Shown piece by piece: positions 28,820 to 37,783 of a stretch of DNA of 64,000 bases. The notes under the pieces are model-generated. The model was not told the DNA's origin. It saw only the letters and a list, made by a program, of their open reading frames with translations, and ran no database searches. The position numbers and the translations under genes are program-made. The number at the start of each line of letters is the position of its first letter. Within the stretch, counting starts at the first letter, position 1. The stretch is from contig JAGIAQ010000009.1 in assembly GCA_017744795.1 (NCBI GenBank), positions 1 to 64,000 of the forward strand. The letters are read 5' to 3'. The DNA comes from Niabella sp. (lineage in GTDB: Bacteria; Bacteroidota; Bacteroidia; Chitinophagales; Chitinophagaceae).

Positions 28820-30001
28820 TTATTTTTTTAGCAATGAGTCCGTCAGAACCGCGTCCTGATGAACGGGAGGCGGCAAAGCCGGCAAGCCTTGCAGCGCATG
28901 AACCGCGGCATCAAAATTTTTATAACTCCACTTGCCCATAACAGTACCTTTTTTAAACAGGTACACCGTAGGATTGGTGCGCGAAGCCATACGTATCATC
29001 ACCCGGTCGCCGGCCAGTACTTCCGCATTCTTAAAACCGGTTGCCGCTATTTCCTGTTTTACTAACGGTGCCAGGCTGCTGATAATATATACCGGGATGT
29101 TTTTTTGCGCAGCAGCCTGATATATCGGGGCAAAGCCACCCGCCCATTTATTTAATGCGATAGAAGGATCCTCATGAAACAAAAGCACCGCATAACCGGC
29201 ATTCAGAATATCCTGTGTAATGGTCGCCCCGGCACTGTTCTGAAAATCGAATCCCCGGATCTCCGGTATGGCGTTGGTTCCTTTCCGGATCACTTTATCG
29301 TACCGGTCAATGAATTTATAGAGACTGTCATTAAAATCGTCTGGAAAATGATCCGCGTTGAACTCCATTTTTTTGCCGGCTTTTTCATAGACAAAAGTGA
29401 TCTCCGTACTGTCGGGGATTGCATTGGCAGGCACTTTCAGCTTATCGGGAATATAACTCCCCACTTTAAAAGGCAGACAATCCAGCACCGGCAAATAATG
29501 CAGCGTATACCATTGTATACCCAACGAAAGCGCCGCAGATATCAATAATAAAACACCTGTCGCCCGTGCTGCAAACAGTGGCTGAATATACGTCCGGTTA
29601 AAGAACAGCACCAGGATCAGGAGCAACAACGCAATATCCTTCAGGAAAGAGGTTTGGGAGCTGATCGGGATGCAATCCCCAAAACAGCCGCAATTGCTGA
29701 ATTTGCCAGACAAATAAGCATAACCGGTTAGGAATGTAAAAAACACGATCAGCAATAACAGCAACCAGCTGATCAGTTTTTTCTTCCATCCCAGCAGGAG
29801 CGCCACGCCGGCAATAATTTCAAAAGCGATCATCGCTATCGCCAACGCCAGTGAAATACCATCCAGCCAGCTCATTTTCCAGAGATCAAAAAATTCCTGC
29901 ATCTTATAGCTGAGGCCAATAGGATCATTTGCCTTAATTAATCCGGAAAAAATGAACAATACGCCCACCAGGACGCGACAAATATTTATCAAAAATTTCA
30001 T
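28820..30001 (-). CDS. DoxX-like membrane protein of the BT_3928 type
   Basis: N-terminal four-TM DoxX-like region (RVLVGVLFIFSGLIKANDPIGLSYKMQEFF) and C-terminal thioredoxin-like region. Confidence 0.88.
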   Translation of the reverse strand: MKFLINICRVLVGVLFIFSGLIKANDPIGLSYKMQEFFDLWKMSWLDGISLALAIAMIAFEIIAGVALLLGWKKKLISWLLLLLIVFFTFLTGYAYLSGKFSNCGCFGDCIPISSQTSFLKDIALLLLILVLFFNRTYIQPLFAARATGVLLLISAALSLGIQWYTLHYLPVLDCLPFKVGSYIPDKLKVPANAIPDSTEITFVYEKAGKKMEFNADHFPDDFNDSLYKFIDRYDKVIRKGTNAIPEIRGFDFQNSAGATITQDILNAGYAVLLFHEDPSIALNKWAGGFAPIYQAAAQKNIPVYIISSLAPLVKQEIAATGFKNAEVLAGDRVMIRMASRTNPTVYLFKKGTVMGKWSYKNFDAAVHALQGLPALPPPVHQDAVLTDSLLKK

Positions 30002-30008
30002 TGCATTT

Positions 30009-30560
30009 CTATTTTGCAGCCCGTTGTTCCCCTTGCAGGATCAAGGCGAAAACAGCGTAATTAAGGATATCATTATAGTTGGCATCAATGCCTTCGCTGA
30101 TCAGGGTTTGCTGATCATTGCTCAGTATCTGCCGGATGCGACGCAACTTTACCAGGATCAGGTCTACAAAACTTTCCTGGCTCATACTGCGCCAGGCCTC
30201 ACCATAGTCGTGATTTTTATCCTGCATCAAATCGCGCGCCTTGCCCACATAAGTTTCGTATAACCCGGTCACTTCTGCTTCGCTAAGATCTTCAGGGGCC
30301 GTTCCGGGCAGCTCCAGTTGTATCAGCCCGATCACCGCATAATTAATAATGCCTTTAAATTCACCGGCAATATCATCTTCCACCTTCTGCTGTTTCAGTT
30401 CCTGGATCGTGCGAATGCGCTGTGCTTTAATATAAAGCTGGTCCACCACAGAAATCGTACGCAGCACCCGCCAGGAAGTGCCATAATCCTTGTTTTTCTT
30501 TAAAAACACCTCTTTGCATGTTGCAATAACTGCATCGTATTGCTGAATCGTTCTATTCAT
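30009..30560 (-). CDS. DUF1599 domain-containing protein
   Basis: Duplicated motif KKNKDYGTSWRVLR / QDKNHDYGEAWRSM. Confidence 0.88.
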   Translation of the reverse strand: MNRTIQQYDAVIATCKEVFLKKNKDYGTSWRVLRTISVVDQLYIKAQRIRTIQELKQQKVEDDIAGEFKGIINYAVIGLIQLELPGTAPEDLSEAEVTGLYETYVGKARDLMQDKNHDYGEAWRSMSQESFVDLILVKLRRIRQILSNDQQTLISEGIDANYNDILNYAVFALILQGEQRAAK

Positions 30561-30657
30561 AAATTTTTATTAGCCCGGCAGTGGTGCATTGCTCAACATC
30601 CTTGCGTCGCACTCTTCAGGGTTCGGTTCACAAATCGGCTTGGGCCCTATGTTAAGA

Positions 30658-30752
30658 GTTTATAACCGCTAAGACGCAAAGGCGCGAAGAAAATCTTTTC
30701 AAATACAATCATCAAAACTACACCTCGCGTCATCGCGCCTTCGCGGTTAAAA
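30658..30752. repeat. Palindromic intergenic repeat (AACCGCTAAGACGCAAAGGCGCGAAG...CGCGCCTTCGCGGTTA)
   Basis: taaccgctaagacgcaaaggcgcgaag and tcatcgcgccttcgcggtta are imperfect reverse complements. Confidence 0.75.
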
Positions 30753-30806
30753 TATAAAATCCAACCATTCACAAGAAACCTCAAACCCTTACAACTTCCT
30801 ATCTTT

Positions 30807-31655
30807 ATGCCCAAAAATAACAAACAAATGCTGATGTGCACCCTTAATTGTCGTGGAAAGTTGGTATCACTTCAAAAGCCGGCAGTGATGGGTATTTTAA
30901 ACGTCACGGAAGATTCCTTTTATACAGGCAGCCGGCACAAAATAAATGACGCCCTATTGCATGCCGCCGAAGCCATGCTGCATTCGGGAGCCGCTATTCT
31001 GGACGTAGGCGGACAAAGTACGCGTCCCGGAAGCAAGAGGCTGACGGCGCCGGAAGAAGCGGCTGCTGTTGTTCCGGCAATCGCCGCCATCTGCCGGGCA
31101 TTTCCGCAGGCAATTATCTCAGTGGATACTTTCTATGCCTCCGTTGCCGAAGAAGCGGTTGCCGCCGGAGCGGCCATCGTTAACGATATCAGCGCCGGCG
31201 TAATCGATGCGGCTATGTTTGCCACCGTTGCGGCCCTGCAGGTTCCGTATGTGCTGATGCACATGCAGGGCAACCCGCAAACCATGCAGCAGCAGCCCGA
31301 ATATAAAGATGTGGTAACCGAGGTATTGGATTTCCTGGTAAAAAAGATCGCCTTGTTGCAACAGGCCGGTGTAAATGATATTATTGTTGATCCGGGGTTC
31401 GGCTTTGGCAAAACAACCGGGCACAATTTTGCATTGTTAAAAAACCTCCATGCCTTTTCTGTCCTTCGGCGCCCGATCCTGCTGGGCGTCAGCCGTAAGG
31501 GATCCATTTACCGTACCCTGGGCGTTACCGCCGAAGCCGCGCTTAACGGCACCACCGTCTTAAACACAATGGGAATACTTAATGGGGCCAGCCTTTTACG
31601 GGTGCATGATGTAAAAGAAGCTGTAGAAGTGATCAAATTATGCGAATATTATTAA
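30807..31655 (+). CDS. folP: Dihydropteroate synthase
   Basis: VMGILNVTEDSFYTGSR, ILDVGGQSTRPGS, VNDISAG, IIVDPGFGFGKT, LLGVSRKGSIY. Confidence 0.96.
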   Translation: MPKNNKQMLMCTLNCRGKLVSLQKPAVMGILNVTEDSFYTGSRHKINDALLHAAEAMLHSGAAILDVGGQSTRPGSKRLTAPEEAAAVVPAIAAICRAFPQAIISVDTFYASVAEEAVAAGAAIVNDISAGVIDAAMFATVAALQVPYVLMHMQGNPQTMQQQPEYKDVVTEVLDFLVKKIALLQQAGVNDIIVDPGFGFGKTTGHNFALLKNLHAFSVLRRPILLGVSRKGSIYRTLGVTAEAALNGTTVLNTMGILNGASLLRVHDVKEAVEVIKLCEYY

Positions 31656-31806
31656 AGGATTCACCCGCTCCTTCCCCAATTCCAAATATTATGCTGGTAC
31701 AACAATGATCCGGCTCCTTTGGAGCCCAAATCCGTGTCATTTGACTAAGCTATAAACAGGTTGCTCCTGACCGAAGCACCTTATAATTTTTTTTGCATGC
31801 CCAATA

Positions 31807-32115
31807 CTAAACAAACGCCCCGGCGGTATTCAGGTTTTGCTCCAGCTGCGACAGGGGCATCGCACCGCTCTGTCGCCATAAAACCTTCCCGTTCTTAAAC
31901 AAAATAAAAGTGGGAACACTTTGCACCTGATATGCCGCCGCGGCCTGCGGGCTTTGATCAATATCTACTTTAATAACGGAAAGCTTTTCACCCACTTTTG
32001 TTTTCAGGTCATGTAATACGGGAGCCATCATTTTACACGGACCGCACCAGGTAGCCGTAAAATCTACCAGCACCGGCTTATCGCCATTGATTAATGATTG
32101 AAAGGTTGCTGCCAT
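31807..32115 (-). CDS. trxA: Thioredoxin
   Basis: VDFTATWCGPCKMMAPVL; VQSVPTFILFKNGKVLW. Confidence 0.95.
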   Translation of the reverse strand: MAATFQSLINGDKPVLVDFTATWCGPCKMMAPVLHDLKTKVGEKLSVIKVDIDQSPQAAAAYQVQSVPTFILFKNGKVLWRQSGAMPLSQLEQNLNTAGAFV

Positions 32116-32178
32116 TTTGAATGCTTTTGTTGGAGTAAATATAGCCAACAATCAGGGGCATACAAAACGGTTCATGTT

Positions 32179-32210
32179 AAAAAAAATGGCCGCCTTATGC
32201 AGGCAGCCAT
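32179..32210 (-). terminator. Intrinsic terminator downstream of the FKBP gene
   Basis: Minus strand ATGGCTGCC-TGCATA-AGGCGGCCAT-TTTTTTT. Confidence 0.75.
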
Positions 32211-32236
32211 CTATTATTTTGTACAGCGATGATAAA

Positions 32237-33175
32237 TTATCGGCTGCTTTTAGCAGCGTCTGCTACTTTTTGAATTTCCACTTCAAAATACAACGGATCA
32301 AAAGCTTTGAAAGGCGCATCGGACGGAACATCACGCGTGTAGGCAAGAAAGCCAGGAATATAGATCACTCCTTTGCCGCCTTGTTTAAATTGTTTCAGCC
32401 CTTCTTCCAACCCCGGGATATCGCCTCCATCGGTGCTGATCTCAGCCGTAATAACATTGCTGTCGAAAGGCCGGTCACCATTTAAGGTTTTACCGGTATA
32501 CTTAACCGTTACTTCTTTGCCGGCAGCTACCTGCGCTCCGTTTCCGGGGTTATCAATTTTTACAAATACCCCGGCAGAAGTTTTGGAGGCCGCAATGTTT
32601 TTCTTTTTCAGATAACTTTCAACTGCTGCAATTTGCCGCTGTTTCTCTCCCGATTTTTCAAGCGTCGCGGAGTCGGATTCCTGTTTTGCAATTTGCCGTG
32701 AACCTTCTTCGCCTAACTCGTTTTGAAATGCAAGCCTTGCCGCCTGTTCATCCTTTATAACGTCCAGCACTTTAAAAGTATATACCAGCTGATCCGATTT
32801 TTTTACGAAAGGGGGCAGTTGCGCTTCCTGAAGCTGGCCTCTTTTTAAAAGCGAGTCCACCGAAAGGATGACCACTGCGCTGTCTCCCTTTTTCAAAAGT
32901 GGGTAAACAGCATCCGGAGCATAAACCGCAGGTGTTCCGGGCTGCACCTGTGTAAAGAAAGGCATACCGCCGTAGGTGCTGTGCAGCAACGAATCGCCGG
33001 AACCGGAAACCCTTATCGTTTGATTCATTTTAAGCACATAACCGGCCTTTGTTGAATCCTTACTTCCGCTGTCAAAGATCCGGTATTGAACCCCACCGGG
33101 CGTTGTTTTAAAACCAGCGTTTTTACAGGAAGCAAAAATGACTGCCACAAACAGAAAAAAAATAATTCTCTTCAT
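32237..33175 (-). CDS. FKBP-type peptidyl-prolyl cis-trans isomerase lipoprotein
   Basis: Lipobox-like FVAVIFASC; C-terminal FKBP VTVKYTGKTLNGDRPFDSN...GLEEGLKQFKQGGKGVIYIPGFLAY. Confidence 0.92.
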   Translation of the reverse strand: MKRIIFFLFVAVIFASCKNAGFKTTPGGVQYRIFDSGSKDSTKAGYVLKMNQTIRVSGSGDSLLHSTYGGMPFFTQVQPGTPAVYAPDAVYPLLKKGDSAVVILSVDSLLKRGQLQEAQLPPFVKKSDQLVYTFKVLDVIKDEQAARLAFQNELGEEGSRQIAKQESDSATLEKSGEKQRQIAAVESYLKKKNIAASKTSAGVFVKIDNPGNGAQVAAGKEVTVKYTGKTLNGDRPFDSNVITAEISTDGGDIPGLEEGLKQFKQGGKGVIYIPGFLAYTRDVPSDAPFKAFDPLYFEVEIQKVADAAKSSR

Positions 33176-33204
33176 ACTATTCATTTTTGCTTCCTTTTAA
33201 TGTA

Positions 33205-34212
33205 TTATTTTTTTTGTTTTACTGCTCCTCCTTGTGCCGGATGGGGTGCTGCCACTACCGGCGCATGCTGCTGCGGCATCGTATCTGTAACGTTGGTTAC
33301 TTCTACTTCAAAATAAAGCGGTTCGTATTCTTTAAAAGGAGATCCCGGAGGAGGATTTTTACCATAGCCCAGGAAACCGGGAATATAAATAACACCTTTA
33401 CCGCCTTTTTTAAATTGTTTTAATCCATCCTCAAAACCCGGAATGCTGCCTCCCTGGCCAATGGGCACGGTAAAGCTGCTGGCCTGGAAAGAACTGTCGG
33501 TTAAAAGATGTTTACCATTATAAGTAACGGTTGCAAATTTACCGTCCACTACAGGTGCGCCATCGCCCGGGTTGTCAATTTTTACAAAAGTTCCCAACGG
33601 GGTTTTGGTAGCTGTAATATTTTTGCTTTTCAGGTAATCCTGCACCTGGCTGATCTGTTTTTCTTTTGCTCCTGATTTTTCAAATGCAATAGAATCTGCC
33701 CGGTTCTTTTCGATTTCTTTTTTCTGATACGCTTCTCCTTCTTTCTGCTGATCTAACCGTGCCAAACTATCGTTTTTAAACACGTCTGCCAGTTTAAAGG
33801 TCATGAAGTAACGGTCTCCTTTTTTAATAAACGGAGGCAGCTGGGCTTCCTGGAAGATGCCCTTTTTAATCAGAGAGTCAACATACACAAACAAAATAAG
33901 GCTATCTCCTTTGTGCATTTTAGCTACCAGTTCCATCGGGTTATAATCGCCCTGGCCCGGCATTGCAGGCTGAAAAGGCATATACTGCGGCATGGAAGTA
34001 TAACTATCCATCAGCGTAGTATCTTTTGCACCTGATATCTTTTGTGTAACATACAGTTTCAGTATATCGCCCTGTTTTAAAGAATCTTTGCCCTCCCCTT
34101 TAACCAGTTTATACATCAGTCCGCCTGGCGACTTTTGATAGTCAGTATTTTTACAAGCGGTAAAAGCCGTGACAGCAAGCAGGATCAGGCTCAACGTTTT
34201 TAATTGTTTCAT
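33205..34212 (-). CDS. FKBP-type peptidyl-prolyl cis-trans isomerase lipoprotein (paralogue of previous)
   Basis: Lipobox-like AVTAFTAC; FKBP domain ATVTYNGKHLLTDSSF...GFEDGLKQFKKGGKGVIYIPGFLGYG. Confidence 0.92.
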   Translation of the reverse strand: MKQLKTLSLILLAVTAFTACKNTDYQKSPGGLMYKLVKGEGKDSLKQGDILKLYVTQKISGAKDTTLMDSYTSMPQYMPFQPAMPGQGDYNPMELVAKMHKGDSLILFVYVDSLIKKGIFQEAQLPPFIKKGDRYFMTFKLADVFKNDSLARLDQQKEGEAYQKKEIEKNRADSIAFEKSGAKEKQISQVQDYLKSKNITATKTPLGTFVKIDNPGDGAPVVDGKFATVTYNGKHLLTDSSFQASSFTVPIGQGGSIPGFEDGLKQFKKGGKGVIYIPGFLGYGKNPPPGSPFKEYEPLYFEVEVTNVTDTMPQQHAPVVAAPHPAQGGAVKQKK

Positions 34213-34233
34213 TGTTGTTTTTGTTGTTATTTT

Positions 34234-35241
34234 TTATTGTAATAAATCTTTATTTTCTTTTAATGCAATCTTAAATTGCTCCACTGTTTCCTGTAGTGAA
34301 TCTTTTGTACCGCCGCCGGACGCGTTGAAATGTCCGCCACCGTTAAAATATTTCCGGGCAAAACTGTTGCAATCAAAAGTATCCTTACTTCTGAAGCTCC
34401 ATTTGCGTTCTTCTTCCCGGTCAATTACTATTGCAGCCAGTTTGATTCCCTGTACGGAAAGTGGAAAATTAACAAGACCTTCCGTATCTCCCGTCTTTAT
34501 TTCATATTTTAACAAATCGTATTTCGGAATAACGATCAGCGCTGTATTATATTCATAAAAAAACTCCAGCCTGTGGCTGAACATATTGCCCATAAAACGC
34601 AGGCGGTTTTCAAGAAAGTTATCGTATAACTGGCTGAAGATCCTGGTATGATTGATCCCCCGCTCCATCAGCCGGGCCACCATAAGATGCACCGCCGGAG
34701 TAGTTGCTTCAAAACGGAAGGATCCGGTATCAGCAACCACGCCTGCGTACAAACAGGAGCAAATATCAGTATCCAGCAATTCCTCACGCCCTGCGCCCAC
34801 AATAAAGTCGTACACCATTTCGCAGGTAGAGCTCTTTCGGACATTGCTGATCCCAAAATCAAACGAATGTACGTCCGGCTCCTGATGATGATCGATCAGG
34901 ACCTTTTTACAGGTAGCCTTGTAAAGATCGGGTGCGAAATTCTTGGTACGGTGGAAAATATTAAAATCCAGACAGAAAAGATAATCTGCTGCCGAAAGTA
35001 TGTTTTGCGCTTTCTCTTTTTCCTTGTCGTAATTGAGCACTTCTGTTATCCCCGGCATCCAGTTCAGCCAGTTGGCCCAGTTGGTAGGCGACACAACGGT
35101 TACTGTGTGCCCCAGCTTTTGCAGATACCCTTTTAATGCCAGCGATGCCCCCATCGCGTCCGCATCAGGTTTCTGGTGCATTGTAATAACTACCGTTCCG
35201 GCTTGCTCTAATAATGGATATATATCTGCTATTGCTTTCAA
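34234..35241 (-). CDS. DHH family phosphoesterase (NrnA-like oligoribonuclease/pAp phosphatase)
   Basis: VVITMHQKPDADAMGASLAL, LIDHHQEPD, GVVADTGSFRFEATT, GGGHFNASGGG. Confidence 0.92.
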   Translation of the reverse strand: MKAIADIYPLLEQAGTVVITMHQKPDADAMGASLALKGYLQKLGHTVTVVSPTNWANWLNWMPGITEVLNYDKEKEKAQNILSAADYLFCLDFNIFHRTKNFAPDLYKATCKKVLIDHHQEPDVHSFDFGISNVRKSSTCEMVYDFIVGAGREELLDTDICSCLYAGVVADTGSFRFEATTPAVHLMVARLMERGINHTRIFSQLYDNFLENRLRFMGNMFSHRLEFFYEYNTALIVIPKYDLLKYEIKTGDTEGLVNFPLSVQGIKLAAIVIDREEERKWSFRSKDTFDCNSFARKYFNGGGHFNASGGGTKDSLQETVEQFKIALKENKDLLQ

Positions 35242-35248
35242 TGAGGCG

Positions 35249-35256
35249 CAAAAATA
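35249..35256 (-). promoter_or_regulatory. Bacteroidota-type -7 element (TATTTTTG) upstream of the DHH phosphoesterase
   Basis: Matches TAnnTTTG consensus just upstream of the start codon. Confidence 0.5.
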
Positions 35257-35270
35257 GGTAAATCTGTGAT

Positions 35271-35298
35271 TTGAACTAGTCGATTTTTCCTAAATTTG
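35271..35298 (+). promoter_or_regulatory. Bacteroidota-type promoter upstream of ndk (TTG - 17 nt - TAAATTTG)
   Basis: TTG at 35271 and TAAATTTG at 35291-35298; ndk ATG at 35325. Confidence 0.6.
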
Positions 35299-35324
35299 CA
35301 CCCCAAATTAAATTTAAAGCAAAT

Positions 35325-35741
35325 ATGAGCAATCGTACTTTTACCATGATCAAACCTGACGCCATGAAAAACGGACATGCAGGTGTAATTATTGATCGGT
35401 TTATTAAAGAAGGATACCGAATCGTTGCGTTGAAAGCGACAAAGCTTTCTGCAGAAAAAGCGGGTGAATTTTATGCCGTACATAAAGAAAGACCTTTTTA
35501 CGGAGAACTGGTTGCCTTTATGAGCAGTGGCCCCATTGTTGCAGCCATTCTTGAAAAAGACAATGCTGTAGCAGCTTTTAGAGAATTGATCGGCGCCACA
35601 GACCCATCAAAAGCTGCAGAAGGCACCATTCGTAAGCTGTACGCAACCTCTTTGGGTGAAAATGCAGTGCATGGCAGTGACAGCGATGAAAATGCGAAAA
35701 TTGAAGGAGACTTCTTTTTTAGTGGCTTAGAGCGTATTTAA
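35325..35741 (+). CDS. ndk: Nucleoside-diphosphate kinase
   Basis: [14 protein letters not shown], active-site NAVHGSDS. Confidence 0.96.
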   Translation: MSNRTFTMIKPDAMKNGHAGVIIDRFIKEGYRIVALKATKLSAEKAGEFYAVHKERPFYGELVAFMSSGPIVAAILEKDNAVAAFRELIGATDPSKAAEGTIRKLYATSLGENAVHGSDSDENAKIEGDFFFSGLERI

Positions 35742-35770
35742 GAGCAGTAGTTTATTCAGCGATGTTAGTA

Positions 35771-35797
35771 ACCGGTCAAATCAGGGCCGGTTTTTTT
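35771..35797 (+). terminator. Intrinsic terminator of ndk
   Basis: ACCGG-tcaaatcaggg-CCGGT-TTTTTT. Confidence 0.75.
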
Positions 35798-35825
35798 GTG
35801 GAGGTACCTAAAAAAGCGGTATCTG

Positions 35826-36002
35826 CTATTCAGCTATTATGTTAGATGACAGGAGCACGCCCTGTGACATCCGTTCTTTGACGTGATTTCGTTTTAATAC
35901 AATGGTTTTACTTTGATCATTAACCTCATGCGATGCTAAAAACAGCAAAGAGGGAATTGCCGCAACAAAGACCAGTAAGAGGATAGAGAGTTTTCGTTTC
36001 AT
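35826..36002 (-). CDS. Candidate small secreted or membrane peptide, 58 aa (below the ORF-track cutoff)
   Basis: Manual translation: MKRKLSILLLVFVAAIPSLLFLASHEVNDQSKTIVLKRNHVKERMSQGVLLSSNIIAE*. Confidence 0.5.
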   Translation of the reverse strand: MKRKLSILLLVFVAAIPSLLFLASHEVNDQSKTIVLKRNHVKERMSQGVLLSSNIIAE

Positions 36003-36092
36003 AAAAAAAGCGTTTTTGAATATTTCTGACGTAGGTTTTAGCGTTTTCGTAACAAAAGAATAAAAAAATATTTTATCCGGCTTATATTAGTA

Positions 36093-37124
36093 TTATGATT
36101 TAGTTAAGTTTTTTAACCGGGCCCGCGACTTATTGAAGACATTTCTCCCCAGGTCGATCCCTTTTCGTTGCTCTTTTTGTTCATCTTCGGGCAGGTGAAT
36201 AAAATCACGACATTCCTCACTGCAACATCTGTCATACGTTTTCTGACACTCTTCACACTGAATAAACAACAGGTGACAGGCGTCGTTGATACAGTTTACA
36301 TGCGTATCAGCTGGTTTGCCACATTGGTGACAGTGTGCGATGATTTCATCCGTCACCCGCTCTCCCAGCCTCTGATCAAACACAAAATTTTTGCCACGAA
36401 ATTTATTTTCGATCCCCTGCTCTTTGATCTGCCGCACATAATTGATAATTCCCCCTTCCAAATGGTACACGTTTCTGAACCCTTTATGCAACAAGTACGC
36501 CGACGCTTTTTCACAACGAATCCCGCCCGTGCAGTACATGATGATATTTTTGTCAATATGTTCCTGCATCATACCCACGGCCATGGGCAACTGATCGCGA
36601 AACGTGTCGCTCGGTATCTCAATCGCGTTCTCAAAATGCCCGACCTCGTATTCGTAATGATTCCGCATGTCAATAACGATCGTATCCGAATCATTTGTTA
36701 AATCGTTAAACTGCTCCGCATTTACATACTTTCCATTGTTTGACATGTCAAAGCCCGGGTCGTTTATTCCGTCTGCAACTATTTTTTCCCGCACTTTAAT
36801 ATCCAGCACATAAAACGATTTGCCGTCATCATCCACTGCTATATTCAACCGGAGCTCATTAAGCCCCCTTACTGCCGCAAGGACGTCTTTTAGCTGCTGA
36901 AGGTTGTCTGTAGGAACACTTATTTGCGCGTTAATACCTTCGGCAGCTATATAAATACGGCCCAGTACCCCTATTTTTTCAAAAGACCGGTAAAGCTCGT
37001 TCCGCAACGCTTCAGCTTCTGCCACTTTAAAATAGCGATAAAAGGAGATGGTCGTGCGAGGGGTTGGATCGTTTAAAATACGTTCCTTAAGCTCTTTGCG
37101 TGAAATACGGTTATGTAGCGCCAT
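36093..37124 (-). CDS. trhO: tRNA uridine(34) hydroxylase / rhodanese-related sulfurtransferase
   Basis: Rhodanese domain with active-site [15 protein letters not shown]-terminal Cys clusters [14 protein letters not shown]...[16 protein letters not shown]. Confidence 0.94.
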   Translation of the reverse strand: MALHNRISRKELKERILNDPTPRTTISFYRYFKVAEAEALRNELYRSFEKIGVLGRIYIAAEGINAQISVPTDNLQQLKDVLAAVRGLNELRLNIAVDDDGKSFYVLDIKVREKIVADGINDPGFDMSNNGKYVNAEQFNDLTNDSDTIVIDMRNHYEYEVGHFENAIEIPSDTFRDQLPMAVGMMQEHIDKNIIMYCTGGIRCEKASAYLLHKGFRNVYHLEGGIINYVRQIKEQGIENKFRGKNFVFDQRLGERVTDEIIAHCHQCGKPADTHVNCINDACHLLFIQCEECQKTYDRCCSEECRDFIHLPEDEQKEQRKGIDLGRNVFNKSRARLKNLTKS

Positions 37125-37254
37125 TGGTTTTTTGAAATTTGATTCACGCGGACGTGAAAATTAATAATAATTGGACAGTTGCAGGCTGCACCAAATTTCG
37201 CCGCAAAGATAAAGGATTGTTAATGAATAGCCAAAGCAGCTATTATTACATGGC

Positions 37255-37322
37255 TCACAGATTCCACCGATTTTCGCAGAAGGCGTCTAAAATCTGTGCA
37301 GATCTGCGGCGTCTGTGAGATC
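37255..37322. repeat. Degenerate palindromic intergenic repeat (CACAGATTCCACCGATTTTCGCAGA...ATCTGCGGCGTCTGTGAG)
   Basis: Terminal inverted cacaga/tctgtg and cgcaga/tctgcg modules; related to 62563-62640. Confidence 0.6.
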
Positions 37323-37407
37323 AAAATCCTTGTCCAAAAAATAAAACTAAAAAAATAGTTGTTAAACTAAATAATTAGTTTTAACTTGCTGTTAAAATAA
37401 AAATACC

Positions 37408-37779
37408 ATGAAACAATTAACGAAAGCGGAGGAACAGATCATGCAGGTATTGTGGCAGGGAGGACCGATGTTTCTGCGGGAATTACTGGAAGCATTGCCT
37501 CCCCCAAAGCCGCATCAAAACACAGTTGCCACCATTTTAAAGATCCTGGTGGAAAAAGAATTTGTTACCGTAAATGTATTTGGGCGGCAGCACCAGTATG
37601 TGGCGGCTGTAAGCAAGGATGTGTATTCGAAAAAAACGATCAAACAGATCGTAAAAGGATATTTCGATGGTTCTTTCAGTAATGTGGTGTCCTTTATGGT
37701 AAAGGAGAACAATTTAAGTGTTAGTGAGCTGGAGGCGTTACTGGAGCAAATCAAAAATCAGCAACAATCTAAAAACTAA
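37408..37779 (+). CDS. BlaI/MecI/CopY family transcriptional repressor
   Basis: LTKAEEQIMQVLWQGGPMFLRELLEALP...HQNTVATILKILVEKEFV. Confidence 0.94.
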   Translation: MKQLTKAEEQIMQVLWQGGPMFLRELLEALPPPKPHQNTVATILKILVEKEFVTVNVFGRQHQYVAAVSKDVYSKKTIKQIVKGYFDGSFSNVVSFMVKENNLSVSELEALLEQIKNQQQSKN

Positions 37780-37783
37780 TACT

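Noticed and set aside
34648-35136. 162-aa plus-strand ORF
   Set aside because: Antisense to the DHH phosphoesterase CDS; shadow ORF.
36093-37124. Cysteine-rich tail of TrhO considered as a novel zinc domain
   Set aside because: This C-terminal Cys pattern is a known feature of the family.
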